A DNA stretch of 64,000 nt from Adenophora triphylla var. japonica. Lineage: Eukaryota; Streptophyta; Magnoliopsida; Asterales; Campanulaceae. Within the stretch, counting starts at the first letter, position 1, and each line of letters opens with the position of its first letter. Shown one piece after another: positions 44,271 to 56,299 of the stretch. Location of the stretch: the NCBI GenBank assembly GCA_022495995.1, contig JAFEMH010002342.1:62001-126000 (forward strand), in the 5' to 3' direction. A program made the position numbers and the translations under genes. Under the pieces are notes generated by a model. It had not been told where the DNA came from. It searched no databases and saw only the letters and a program-made list of their open reading frames with translations.

Positions 44271-46806
44271 CTATACCAGAATGCTTACTTCAAGTAGTCC
44301 TCGACCTCAGCACAGTTAAGGAGAATATAGAGTTTAGCCGCTTCTAATTCTTTTTTGCTTAGCATGCGCGTACACTTTCTATTGCCAAGGAATCGACCAG
44401 GTGAAGAAAAAACTGAAATTTTTCCATCAGGATCAGTGACTCCCCCATCATAATTGCGTCCCACTTTAGTGAACATTGTCTCAATGTCGGGGTGAAAATA
44501 TGTTGAAACAAACATCACAATTTCATCGACAATCACTGATTCAGACATAGATGCCTCAACTTTTGCTCTATTGCTCATTTTCATTTTCATACTCCCCAAT
44601 AATCATTCAAATGGATACATCCATTTGTACTGAACAGGTCCTCCAACTCTAGCTTCATAAGCTAGGTGAATTGGTAAATGCTCCATTGAATCAAAGAAAG
44701 ATGGCAGAAATATCTTTTCAAGCTTGCATATCATCACCACAATGCTCTCTTCTAGTCTTCTCATTTCCTCAACACAAAGAGTGCTGGAAGTCAATGCTCT
44801 GAAGAATTCACTCAATTCTGTTAGGGCAACCCATATTTCATTAGGGAGAATGTCCCTAAATGCAATGGGTAGCAACCTATCCAATAATACGTGACAATCA
44901 TGACTTTTCAACCCATGTACTGTCCCTTCTTCCACATTTACACAGTTGCCAATATTAGATGCATACCCATCAGGAAGTTTCAAATCTTTCAACCACTGCA
45001 GAACACGTTGCTTATCCTCTCTTGACTATTCAAAGGGAGCAACTGGTTTGAAATCTTTTCCATTAACTTTAACAATGTTGAGATCTTTACGATTGCAAGT
45101 CGCTTCAAGGTCTAGCCGACCCTTGTCTGTGTCCTTCGTTGAGGCCTTAAAACCCATCACTGTATTGAAAATATTGTCAAACACATTTTTTTTTCAATAT
45201 GCATGACATCAAGGTTATGTCTTATCAAGTTCGTCTTCCAATAAGGTAACTCCCAAAATATACTCTTTTTGATCCAGTTATGGTCTTTACCAAATCCATC
45301 TGGTCTATCCTTTGAAAATAACTTTCCCCACCCGACATCAGACACCTCAGACACCTGCTCAAAAATATCCTCGCCACTCAGACGAGGAGGGGGGACCCCG
45401 ACGCTCAACTTTATTTTTGGTAAAAGCATTCTTTTGTTTCCGAAATGGATGGTCACTAGGAAGAAACCGTCTGTGGCAATCAAACCAACACTGCTTCTTG
45501 TAATACTGAAGTGTGAATGCATCTGTAGTTTCCATACAATACGGACATGCCAATCTCCCATGTGTGCTCCATCCCGACATCATACCATAAGCAGGAAAAT
45601 CATTAATTGTCCACATCACTGCAGCCCTCATGTTAAAATTTTGCAACTTGAAAGCATCCCATGTCTGGACACCATCATTCCACAGCTGTTTGAGTTCATC
45701 CATCAGAGGTCGAAGATACACATCAATTTTTTTGCCTGGATTCGAAGGCCTGGGAATGAACAAACTCAAATATATATAAGGATCAGTCATACATAACCAC
45801 GGGGGAAGATTATACACTGTGACTATAACAGGCCAACATGAATAAGATTTTGCCCCTGGTCCAAATGGAGAAAACCCATCTGTACATTCATTGTGCCAAT
45901 GCATGGCTTCTGAGCTTTCTTTCAATGCGTAAATTCATTGCAACCTGGGAATTAGCGGCATATAACGCAACTGAGCCCGAGGCACGTTTTTCTTGTGCTT
46001 GGCACTACCACGGCGTGGTGGCTTATACCTACTAAGTCCACATATTGAACATGAATCGAGGCCTCATTTTCCTTATAAAAAAGCATGCACTGATTCTTAC
46101 AAGCATCAATTTTAACATACCCAAGACCGATATGCCCCACCAACTTTTTTGTCTCATAAAAATTGTGAACCATATTATTTTCTTCAGGTAGCATCCGTTG
46201 TCCCCATGACATGATACGATCGTAAGTATGCTGGCTCATATTTGTATCAGCCTTGATAGTTAGAAGCTCAGTCACTTGCTCTAACACTGTAGCCTTTGCA
46301 CCAGGATGAATTTTCTCATTTGCAAAGTCCATTAAATCCATAAACTTCTTTGCAATAGGATTTGGTGCCTCTGTTGGATTAGGGTTCCAATCAAACTCTG
46401 GGCCAGCCGCATTTCAAACCATATCATCCAAACCCACAGACGACTCCTCTTCATCAATCAAATGTTCAGGTTCCCTTGGCGGACCACGTGATACAGTAGG
46501 ATGATTGCGAACACTTTTTTCAACCACATAACGCTCCCCGTGCGCTACCCATACCTTGTAACCATCAACAAACCCTGCCTCCAAAACATGTTTCTTTACC
46601 CATCCAACACTCAAATATTTTCTATTCTTACACTTTTTACAAGGACACCTAATTTTATCATCACGCATGCACTGGGGATGCGCTCTAGCAAACTCCACGA
46701 AATGTTCTAAACCTTCTAAGAATTGAGGTCTGTCACCCCTTCTACCAGGATTACTACGATTATCCATCCAACTATGATCTTCTCCAGACATAATTAACTC
46801 CTGCAT
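44271..46806 (-). pseudogene. CACTA transposase (TNP2-type), broken
   Basis: Start near 46806 or ATG 46788. Transposase-associated zinc domain: IRCPCKKCKNRKYLSVGWVK. Then a linker with MDLMDFANEKIHPGAK. TNP2 core: SSEAMHWHNECTDGFSPFGP, LPPWLCMTDPYIYLSLFIPR and HGRLACPYCMETTDAF, then LIRHNLDVMHIEKK. Next the DUF4218-like part: GLKSHDCHVLLDRLLPIAF and MEHLPIHLAYEARVGGPVQY. A C-terminal frame lies at 44599-44285. Breaks: TGA at 46411-46413, frame changes near 46010, 45430 and 45180, and a TGA near 45930. It would cut and paste CACTA ends; this copy cannot. Confidence 0.94.
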
Positions 46807-49277
46807 TTCATACTATATTAACAGTTTAGATGTAATTAACGCATAACAATTCCCTAAAATTTGATTACAAACTTAAAAGCAACAAGACACTTTATTTAGG
46901 TTTAGAATTGGGATTGGCTTCTATCGCACACATCTATCACATTTTTTAAATTATTAATATTTTGAACAATTTTAAATTTTAAATATTAATAATTAATTCT
47001 TTGTTGTAAAGTATATCATTCCCTAGGATGAAAGGACAATTCATGTCCATTAGGTTTAGAATTGGGGTTGGCTTCTATCCCATCCCGAAATACACGTATG
47101 AATTGCAAATATCACTTTGTTTACTTGCTTTATAATCGAAAATCAAGAAATTTCGGTAGCATAACCTCATGGTCTCCAAGTGCACCACGTAGACTAGGTC
47201 AATCAAACACTATCAATTAGAATCGACAGTGTGTAATCAACCATGTCTAGTATACACTCAGAGAACAATAGGAACGTAACAGAAATATCTCAACTATCGA
47301 CTATTCAAGCAATTTTAATAGACAATGATGATATTTACAAAATCATATAATCGTGCATTTCAAGACTGTCCACACGGACAATTTAAGAATCGATGACTAC
47401 ATGTTGACCTCAACATGATAAGTTAAAGATTCTTAAACGGGTTTCTAAGCTTTTGTGTTTCAACCGTCACAACGTCACGTCGTAACATTAATTTTTATTC
47501 ATTACCGTAAAATGCATAATTTTACAATAATGAATTAACACACAGATCTTCATATTTTTTAAATTATTAATATTGTGAATAATTTTAAATATTAATTCTT
47601 TGTTGTAAAATATATAATTTTACAATGATGAATTAAATTAACATTTATAAACAAGATGAGAGTCATTCTCATCCACAACTATCAAAACCCTATCTCATCT
47701 TAGACCAAGAAAGAAAGAGCAAACAAGTTCTCGACTGTTTGAGCAAAGGATTTTCTATTTAATAAGAAATTTTTCCAGTTTCACTGTCCTCTTCTCTCTA
47801 AGGATCGCAAACATAACAGCCATGTTTGTGACAGTGCCTGTTTTACTCTTCACTGGTGTTATACGGTCACAAGTAAAAACAAGGTAACAGTATAACACCA
47901 GTGAAGAGAAAACGGATTACATGTCACAAACATGGCTGTGATGTTTGAGATCCTGAGATACAATACGGATAGTGAAACTGGAAAAACTCTTATTAAACAG
48001 AAAATCCTTTGCTCAAACAATGGAGAACTTATTTGCTCTATCTTTCTTGGTCAAAGATGGACGGATTTTGATAGCTGTGGGTGAGAAAGGTTCTCATCTT
48101 ATTTATATTTTAAGATGTTAACCACCAACCACAATACCCTATAAGCAGTGCCACTAAGAGTTTTCTTCTTAATTTTAGACAATGATTAGGAGTCTAATTC
48201 CTTAACAATACTTCCATTCAAGTCTTCTTAATTTTATACATTCACCCCCTCCCTCCCCCTTTAACTTTACACAAGCCATTTAATACAAAATAAGAGTAAA
48301 CAGTTGACTACTTGATCAAAAAGTGTGATCCGACCTAAGGTGCATCTAGGGTGCCAGGATTGATATCAGGCGCTCAAACGTAGGCGACATACATCACTGT
48401 CCGCGATGCCGTCAATCGCCCCAAAATAGGATTTAGAAATAGTGAGGTAGTAAGGAGAGAGGTTTGTTCAATAATCTTTTTTCCTAGATCCATTGTATTA
48501 CTCAGCCGTTAACAAGCATTTCATACCAGATCTAAGTCAATACTGAAAAATAGTATTGCTAGTACTGTAGTGCTCTTAACATCTAAGACAGATCCAATAA
48601 CTAATTACTCCCTACTAAACAATAAACAACATCATTAACAAATCCCAGATCCAATCCCCAAGATTAAGCCTAACTTGATCTTCAACTAGTTGGGTGTCGG
48701 CAATGAAATTACTCATAGCAATTCAGTAAAATACTATAAGTATTAACTGATCCACACACATAACACAGCTAAAGCATTCAAATCCAGACACAGATCAACG
48801 ACAGAGATAGACAGCAGCCTCAAGGTAACTGAACTCGGAAGGGGAAAAGGAAGGATAACAACACAACGAATCAGATCATGTTAAAAACTGAATGTGCATA
48901 ACCAAATATATCAGCTACAATTATATGCCTGAACGAATCCAACATGCACTCAAACCAACAAATCCTATAAATTAAAATTCAATCAAAATTAGCTTAAATC
49001 ATGAATTATATGAGCTTCAATTCCAATTCACAGACACTGCCTTAAATGTGAATCATACAAGATATTTTTTTTATTTCGATGCATATATATTTTATTTAAG
49101 TTCCAATTACAGAGAGAGATCCGTTATAAAAACATTCAAAATCTATGAAACGAACATCATATACTAGATCAAAACCTGAGAGCGGAACGGCAACGGTGAC
49201 GGCGATAAACGGCGAGCGAGACTGGGAGAGGAACGGCGACTTCTAAACGGCGACTACGACTGCCTTGAACTTGAACG
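46807..49277 (-). other. CACTA 5' non-coding region
   Basis: AT-rich, no protein domain. It holds the long inverted repeat listed separately and imperfect direct repeats ('ttaggtttagaattggg' at about 46898 and 47050; 'attaatattttgaacaattt' and 'attaatattgtgaataattt' at about 46954 and 47566). Confidence 0.65.
47653..48100. repeat. Long inverted repeat (arms about 211 bp, short loop) inside E
   Basis: The left arm 47653-47864 pairs with the right arm 47890-48100, for example 'gtttgagcaaaggattttct' against 'agaaaatcctttgctcaaac', and 'cttcactggtgttatac' against 'gtataacaccagtgaag'. The 25-bp centre is unpaired. No coding capacity. It could be a MITE with very long arms or a hairpin RNA source. 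Confidence 0.9.
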
Positions 49278-49286
49278 GTGACTAAT

Positions 49287-49287
<1 letters not shown>

Positions 49288-49323
<36 letters not shown>

Positions 49324-49395
49324 GGATTAAGAGAGAGAAAGCGATTGAGAGAGAGAAAGCGATTGAGAGAGAGAAAGCGAGTGAGAGAGAGATTA
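49288..49395. repeat. GA microsatellite in E
   Basis: (GA)n at 49297-49320, then repeated 'gagagagaaagcgattgaga' units to 49395. The Arg/Glu-rich frames over it are microsatellite translations. Confidence 0.95.
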
Positions 49396-49554
49396 CTAAC
49401 CGGCGGGGGCGAACGGTGGCGAACGGCGAATGGAAAAGGCTCGGCGACGGCGTTGGTTCAGACCAAGGTAGGGTTCGACGTTTGTTTGCGTATTGTATTT
49501 GAGCTTCTGAAGGCGTAAATGGCCGAGGAAGGGGGAAAGGTTATATTTATAGGG

Positions 49555-49782
49555 CTTGTTATCGACGGACGAGGTCCGCCTGTATTACCGGCGGACTCAG
49601 TCCGTCGGTAATACTGATGGAATTTAATCCATTACTGACGGACAAAACGAAAATTTTAAGAAAAAAATTCCCGGCAAATAAAAATTAAATTTCGTCGATA
49701 AATGAATTTTTTCCGTCGGTAATACCGACGGACGACGTCCGTCGGTAATATTCCCTCGGTAAATGCCCTATTTCTAGTAGTG
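49555..49782. repeat. CACTA right subterminal repeats
   Basis: CCGTCGGTAA/ACCGACGG words cluster up to the right terminal inverted repeat. Confidence 0.9.
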
Positions 49783-49785
49783 GAG

Positions 49786-50695
49786 CTTTCTTTGGCATCC
49801 TACAAGTCGAAGCCTTGTGGCCTTCACTACCACAATTGAAACAAGTTGCTGTGAATCTCTTCTTGGAAACCCCTCCTTAAGGCTTCAAATTGAACGACCT
49901 CTTAGTTATTCCAACTTTGGCTTTACCCTTACCTTTGCCTTTGGAGCTTTGACCATGCTTCACCACATTGGCTTTGTCCATATTTGGAGTAAACCTTTTC
50001 TCGGCAACTTTATTGCCTTTCTCAATGCTAAGTCGAAGGATAAGTCATTTAACGTTCATCTCCTTTCGCTTATGCTTAAGGTAATTCTTGAAATCATTCC
50101 AAGTGGGAGGCAACTTTTCAATCATTGCAACCACTTGAAAACTTTTACTTAGCACCATACCCTCGGCATGTATCTCGTGCAAAATCATTTGAAACTCATC
50201 CACTTGAGATTTCACAGTTTTTGAGTCCATAATCTTAAAATCAAGGAAACGGGCAACAATGAACTTCTTTGTTCCCGCATCCTCAATTTTATACTTGTGG
50301 TCTAAGGAATCCCACAATTCCTTAGCATTCCTCTTCTCTCTAAACAAATTATAGAGAGCATCAGACAATCCATTACGAACATAGTTTTTGCAAAGGAATT
50401 CCCCATGTTTCCAAGTTTGAACTGCAGCCAAGGTTGTTACATTGGTCTCGTTTTCGACCACATTTGGCATATCTTCTTGAAGATACTTAGCCAAATTCAG
50501 AGTGGTCAAATAGAAAAGCATCTTTTGTTGCCAACTCTTGAAGTCGTGGCCAACAAACTTTTCTGGCTTTTCAGTATGGGGTGTTGAGATGTGCACGGTT
50601 TGAGGATTAGTCACAACAGTAGTGCCTTGAGAGCCATTTCCAGTTTGGGTCACAGTTACGGTTTCCTTTCCAGTCACATTCTGTTCAGTAGCCAT
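49786..50695 (-). CDS. Element D Gag (Copia type)
   Basis: ATG at 50695 (MATEQNVTGKETVTVTQT). The open frame to 50045 has the UBN2/retrotrans_gag core of plant Copia elements (NLAKYLQEDMP, ELWDSLDHKYKIEDAGTKKF, ARFLDFKIMDSKTVKSQVDE, MIEKLPPTWNDFKNYLKHKR). A stop ends it near 50045. Downstream, at about 49850-49795, a CCHC zinc knuckle (CFNCGSEGHKASTC) ends just before the CACTA insertion. Gag coats the element RNA. Confidence 0.93.
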
Positions 50696-50775
50696 TTCTG
50701 AAACAAAGAAAATAATTTAATCAGTTTAATGTTTCTGTAAAATGTATCCCTTCTCAAAGGAATAAGTCTTAAGAT

Positions 50776-51095
50776 TGTTGTCAGAAATTACAATAACAGA
50801 AAGGAAAGAATTACAGAAATTAAAAATAGAAATATAAACTGAATAAATTTGAAGAAACAAATCGGCAGTAACAATTGGTTGTTGTGCACAAGCCCTGATG
50901 AATCAGTCTCCTTAACACTTATTCGTCCCCTCACCGATAGTGCTTGAGGTACCGTAGACGCGAGTCTCCCATGATAGAACTTGCGGACCGGGGCTACTTT
51001 GCACCTAAAGTTCCCGGTGAATTGGCAGTGTGCCTGGACAGTATCACAACGATGCAGAAATGCACGAAGGCCAAAGGAAATATGCTACAATATGC

Positions 51096-51141
<46 letters not shown>

Positions 51142-51689
51142 GAGGCTGTTGGAAAAATTTCTGGTGTGCATCAAAAAAATTATTTGTGGCTCGGTTTGTG
51201 GCTCTATCTTATATCCAATAATTGGACAACTGAACAGTCACCAATTTAATTTCTTGTGACTGTTACAAAAGGAGAAAATTAAACAGACAGACATTAAGAT
51301 TGCTGTTACAAGTCTGTTCATGATCATGAGAATACAAACAGGCATTAAGCTAGCTGTTACAAGTCTGTTCATGATCATGGGAATACAAACATACATTAAG
51401 CTTGCTGTTACAAGTCTGTTCATGATCATGGGAATACAGACAGACATTAAGCTTGTTGGATTTTACATTCTCATTCAATGTGGGATAACCACATTTTCCC
51501 ACTTTTAACCCACTAACTTTGAGCTTTAATATCTCATTCATCCATTAACAATTTTGGACAAATAAATATTTGATTTCAATGTTCTCATGAAGTAGAATAC
51601 AAACCCACATTCAATTTGGTCATTTAACAAATAACCCATTTAGAAAAAATTCTCAAATTTCCTTCGCACCCACTTACATTTTTCCAACA
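50776..51689 (-). mobile_element. Element D 5' LTR (right, about 914 bp)
   Basis: Same sequence as the left LTR but longer: three units of the 51-bp repeat instead of two, and a (GA)n tract (51101-51138) longer by about 26 bases. These two changes account for the 77-bp difference. Confidence 0.94.
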
Positions 51690-51701
51690 ATAGTACATAA
51701 A

Positions 51702-51934
51702 CTCCCTCCGTCCCAAAATGTTTGTCCCATTTGACTTTTTTGTTGAACTTTGACCACAAATTTATGAGAGATTAATCATGTTCATGAAATTCTAAAAGTT
51801 GTTGTTGATAATATTATTAATGGTGAATCAATAGGAATTTTTAGAATTTCATGAACATAATTAAATTGTCATATATTTGTGGTCAAAGTTCAACAAAAAA
51901 GTCAAATGAGACAAATATTTTGGGACGGAGGGAG
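51702..51934. mobile_element. Stowaway-like MITE with near-perfect hairpin
   Basis: Arms of at least 60 bp: 'ctccctccgtcccaaaatgt' against 'attttgggacggagggag', and 'gttgaactttgaccacaaat' against 'atttgtggtcaaagttcaac'. About 233 bp, TA-type target. Confidence 0.92.
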
Positions 51935-52496
51935 TACATATTAAAAGCATTTTAGTTATCATTAATGTACATATGCATATGTTAAAAAATTTATAAGTAA
52001 TTTTGTAACAATGCTTATTCTTTTATTTATTTTTTCCCACAATTTTTATGATCCTTTGTCCCAAAGCGAATGTTCAAACTGGTTTTTCACGAGCTAATGA
52101 TAATTATTTGAATATATTTAGCTTGGGAAAGAGAGAGTACATACAAAATTAATATAAAAATATGCCTTCTAATATTTTAGAAAATATTTCTTAAAAATAT
52201 TTAAAATAAATAAATTATTGTTATGTATCGCACGAGTTTGGATCCAGTAAACGTGATATTCTTGAACTGTCATGTGTACATCGAAAGATAGAAAGTAAAC
52301 AGCCTGTGGACATGTATAGCAGTTTCACACATGTAGCTATAACAATTCTTCTCTACTGATGGAAAAGAATGGAAACACACAAGAGTCAAGACTCAATTAA
52401 TAGATAGTATGTATTAACTACAAAACTTAGCTGGTATTTGATAACAATCACTTAATATGCTTGTTGATAAATGACAATTTTTAAAAAATTGAGGTT
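51935..52496. other. AT-rich spacer, nothing recognised
   Basis: No frame, family or terminus. The start shares about 20 bases with the flank of the MITE at 16800-17049 (see findings). Confidence 0.55.
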
Positions 52497-53008
52497 TTGT
52501 AAGTAAACTATTGTCAATCTTCATACTTAGTTACTCTTATTAGACAAGTGAAAATATTGATTCTTGTTGGGTAACATAAATATATGATGATTATTTCATT
52601 CAATTCCAAGGTTCAAGCTTAATTTGAATTAGTTGTATAAAAGAAAATCATTCAACAACAAGTATTAAGTTCTTGTTGTTTCTTATTGCTATCAAACATC
52701 ACCTAAGAGGCTGGAATAGAGAACTTGATGTTTAAATTAAAAACACATACTTCCTCCTTCCCAAACACATATATAAACTCTTTGTTTCTTTCATTAAGGA
52801 TACAAATGTAATCCTATATTTTTTCCTTCTCTTTTCTTCCTAACTCGGGATCACCTCGCAAAGAAATTTCTTCTCTTCCCTTTCCTTCCCCTCCCTCCCT
52901 TCCCTTTCTTTTCTCTCCCTTTAAAACTCGGGAGCATACCCTAAAAGGGAGTATATAATATTGGTCATGTCTGTAAGAGATATTATCCATTGAGAATTGA
53001 CAAACCTT
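52497..53008 (+). repeat. Left arm of a large inverted repeat
   Basis: It pairs with 56300-56822, for example 'gtaagtaaactattgtcaat' against 'attgacaatagtttacttac', 'gaacttgatgtttaaattaa' against 'ttaatttaaacatcaagttc', and 'ctttaaaactcgggagca' against 'tgctcccgagttttaaag'. It includes a purine/pyrimidine-rich MITE copy (about 52753-52955). Confidence 0.93.
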
Positions 53009-53013
53009 GTATA

Positions 53014-55977
53014 TGTAACGACCCAAAATTTCCTTTATATAATAATATTCATCAATATGAATAAATACCCAAAATAGGGTCCCAACGGATACTAAACATT
53101 TAAATATTCAAATTCAACGATAACTTAATATTCAAACTTATTCAAACCCAACGGTAACTAAAGTAATTAACGTTACATAAGTGCGAAAGTATCAAATGTA
53201 ACGACTAGTTACACCTACTAGCTTTATTTAAACTAAACTAAAATTTCGGTTCGTCGATAATTCTTCTATAACTCTTCATTGATCGTCGTCCTTTATACAA
53301 CGATCTTCGATCCTTATCCCCATACCTGAAGGAAAAAATAAAAATGAAGAAATGAGCGAAAGATGCCGAGTAAGTCATTACGTGATCTCCTTGAAGTTAT
53401 GAGGAGATGACCTGAATGACGTTTCAATCGAAGCATTTCAACGAAAGGTTATCACAATAAAGTTTAATCAAGGAAGTGTGGCATTACAATTCCATATTAT
53501 AGTTTTTATTCAGGATTTACCCTACCTTGAGTAATTCCTATCCGATCATCTGTTTGATGTCGAGTGCGCATAAAAGTATATTAAGACAAGTACGTAACAC
53601 ATATCATACAAGTCCAATATCATTTCATATAATCTTGACATGCATGTACCTTCATACAAGTCTAACATATAGTGCATTCATATTACAACAAGAATACACA
53701 TAAGCAAAGTCAATACTTTAGATATCCATGAACAATACATATCATAGATAAGATTTTCCAAAAGACGCTTCATGTCCAGGGAATATTTTATAAAACACTA
53801 TCGCCACATGATAGTATAACTTTTGAAAAGACTCGATAGAGTTTCCAAAGAATCGATACACAAGAGTATTTAGGAACGTAATTCCTTACCTTAGCTTGCT
53901 TCCTTTGCACTTCTAGTATAATCTACAGTCATGCAAAGATATCATTTTAGGTACAAATAATTGTTTATTACTTCTTATGTACCCTAGTTGATTTATCTTT
54001 AGTTAACTTTTGAGTTACTTTTGGACTCATCTTACTAGTTAACTATCTTTCTATTTTAGGTAACTTTCCTAAAATATTATCCTTCTATTCTAGGTAACTT
54101 TCCTAAAATAGTAACCTTCTATTTAAGATATCTTTCTTAAATAGTATATTTCTATTTTAGGTAACCTTCCTAAAATATTTACCTTCTATTTAAGATCCTT
54201 CTTTAAATAGTATCTTTTCTATTTTAGGTAACCTTCCTAAAATATTTACCTTCTATTTAAGATTCTTTCTTAAATAGTATCTTTCTTATTTTAGGTAACC
54301 TTCCTAAAACAGTAACTTTCTTTGTTTGAAAACTTTTCCATTATTCTTGGGCTTACACTTCCTATTTTTAGAAATTGCCTTTGTTTTATTTTGGTTCTTC
54401 TTCTTTAACATTTAAAGTCTTTCTTTCCTTAGAAGTTACTTTTAAGAGCCTCTACTTTGAGTATTTACCAAAAGATCCTTCATCTTTCAAGAAATTACAA
54501 AGTGGTTCCTCAACTTTTGAATATTTGCAAAATAGTCCCTCAACTTTTAGGTATTTGCAAAACAGTCCCTCAACTTTTAAATATTTGCAAAACAGTCCCT
54601 CAACTTATGAGTATTTGCAAAAGAGACCTTCAACTTTCAGAAATTACTGAACACTCCTTCTTCTTTCAGAAATGACAGAACAGTCCCCTGACTTTCAGGA
54701 TTTACAAAACAGCCCCTAATTTCCAGATTTTCAGTTTGGTCACTAGGGTTTTGGCAAAACTGATTTTCAGCTTTAATCTTGGTTAGATTTCTAACCCAAA
54801 AATATTTTTATTCAAAATCAAAACCTTTTGATACCAAAATATTATACCCAAAACAATTTGTAAAACAATTTTACACCAAAATTATTCATACAAAACACAT
54901 ACACACACACGACCCAAACACACACACACACGATACAACACACACAAGCACACGGCACAACACCCCACAACACACAAAATTTTCTTTTTGTTTTAATCTT
55001 TCTTGGCATGAACAATCTTAGATTAACATCTATTGATTCATACACAAATCCTATTTTAATACTCATTCATAGGATTTAAATTTTTCCATCATAAAATATA
55101 TTTATACTCCTAATAACCTTTAAACCCTAGTTTGATTTTAGGTTACCAATCTAACATTAAACTAAGATTAAATAATTTTAAATGCTAGGGAATAGATTAA
55201 TACCTTGTTCCAAGATGATCTTCACCCAAGAATTGAAAAACTCAAGATTTCTCCTCCCTCCTTAGCTTTGGCCGCCTCTTAGGATTTTAGGGTTTATAAT
55301 TTTTTTCTCTTTGTAAATTATGGAATTATGGGAAAATTAGGGGAGTTTTGAGTTTAAATAGTGTAGGTTTAGATTTTTACTAGCCCTATTAGGAAAAGGC
55401 TTTCTTAAACCTATTGGGTTTTGATTTCCCTACAAAGCCCATTTAATCCTCCATCCACTTGGCCCATTTGATTTAGTCCAAATCCAAAACAATTAAATAA
55501 GTACTTCCTCCGTCCCAGACCATGGGTATATGGGGTGGATTTCACGCTTCTTAAGAAATTTTAAAAAAATGAATAAAAGTTAAATGTGAAATAGGAAATA
55601 GTAGTTAAATATGTGGTAGGGAATAGGAGAGAGAATGTAAAAGTTAAATGTGTGGTAGGAAATAGGAGAGAGAATGTAAAAGTTAAAAATATTTAATAGG
55701 AGAGAGAATGAGTGGGAGGAATAGTAAGTTAATGATTGGTTTTTTTGTAAATATGTTAACTTTATAAGGGTATAATGAACGATTTTTTTATAAATATATG
55801 GAGATGATAAGGGTATAAATATATGGAAAACTTTCCATTTAAGAAAATGAACTCTTGGTCTGAAACGGACCAAAAGGGAAAGATGAACCCTTGATCTGGG
55901 ACGGAGGGAGTATTATTTTATTTTTTCTAATTAAATAATACTAAGGAATTTAGATTAACAAATTTCGGGTCTTTACA
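53014..55977. mobile_element. Element G: solo LTR of a large-LTR retrotransposon
   Basis: It begins TGTAACGACCCAAAATTT and ends AAATTTCGGGTCTTTACA. The TSD is GTATA at 53009-53013 and 55978-55982. There is no protein-coding domain, so LTR ends plus a 5-bp TSD fit a solo LTR left by recombination. Without the nested MITE it is about 2.55 kb. It holds two tandem-repeat fields: 'tattttaggtaac/tcctaaaat' at 54050-54310 and 'cagtccctcaactttt' at 54490-54690, plus a CA-rich stretch (54896-54975). Long LTRs starting TGT(A/G)ACGACCC are familiar from chromovirus-type Gypsy elements; lineage and orientation are not proven. Confidence 0.8.
55504..55910. mobile_element. MITE nested in solo LTR G
   Basis: Ends 'cttcctccgtcccagacca' and 'tctgggacggagggag' with flanking TA, about 407 bp. 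Internal direct repeats 'gtggtaggaataggagagag'-like recur near 55613 and 55652. Confidence 0.85.
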
Positions 55978-56299
55978 GTATATAATATATAAAGATCGTG
56001 TGCCAATCCCTTTAACACCAATTGGTTTTAAGGTGGAAATTCAGATTTTTATCTTTATATATTATAGGCAAGGTTTGTCAATTCTCGATGTGGGATAATA
56101 TCTCTAACACGCCCCCTCACGTGTAGCGGGCTTTGCCAAAGCTTATAACGTGAACTTATCAATCGGGTGGCGCGAAGTAACATCGTGGACCATTGGGCAT
56201 GCATGTGTAATGAACCTGCTCTATACCATCTTAAAGTGTGAGTTTCCACCTTAAATTCAATTGATGTTAAGGGGAGTGGCCCATGATCTTTATACATTA
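55978..56299. repeat. Loop of the large inverted repeat, itself partly palindromic
   Basis: 'aacaccaattggttttaagg' (about 56014) faces 'ccttaaattcaattgatgtt' (about 56252). A third copy of the arm-end word 'aaggtttgtcaattctcgat' sits at 56073. 'cgccccctcacgtgtag' follows. No gene. Confidence 0.75.

Larger units (their letters stand above)
42088..49782 (-). mobile_element. Element E: CACTA (En/Spm) DNA transposon nested in D
   Basis: Terminal inverted repeats CACTACTAGAAAATGATCAT and (right end, read inward) CACTACTAGAAATAGGGCAT. The 3-bp TSD is GAG at 42085-42087 and 49783-49785. Length about 7.7 kb. Subterminal regions are packed with (T/A)CCGACGG/CCGTCGGTA words in both orientations, the usual transposase-binding repeats of this superfamily. 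Inside on minus are a TNP2-type transposase gene and a Ptta/En/Spm-type second gene, both damaged. Confidence 0.97.
36910..51689 (-). mobile_element. Element D: Ty1/Copia LTR retrotransposon (contains CACTA element E)
   Basis: LTRs begin TGTTGT(T/C)AGAAATTAC and end TTTTTCCAACA. The TSD is ATAGT at 36905-36909 and 51690-51694. On minus the order is gag, protease, integrase, RT, RNase H, the Copia order. The pol end resembles Tork-type plant Copia elements, but I give that lineage only as likely. Its body is split by CACTA element E between gag and protease. Coding parts carry several stops and frameshifts. Confidence 0.95.

Noticed and set aside
49278..49518. Two Arg/Glu-rich open frames
   Set aside because: They are translations of the GA microsatellite near the CACTA right end.
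51238..51447. Open frame with a repeated 17-residue pattern
   Set aside because: It is the translation of the 51-bp LTR repeat of element D, with no independent coding signal.
52200..52260. 'tgtatcgcacgag ... tccagt' resembling a degenerate Helitron 3' end
   Set aside because: No proper stem and no CTRR end in the right place; similarity is to the Helitron hairpin words only.
54375..54675. Open frames with repeated Ser/Leu-rich units
   Set aside because: They come from the 'cagtccctcaactttt' tandem repeat within solo LTR G.
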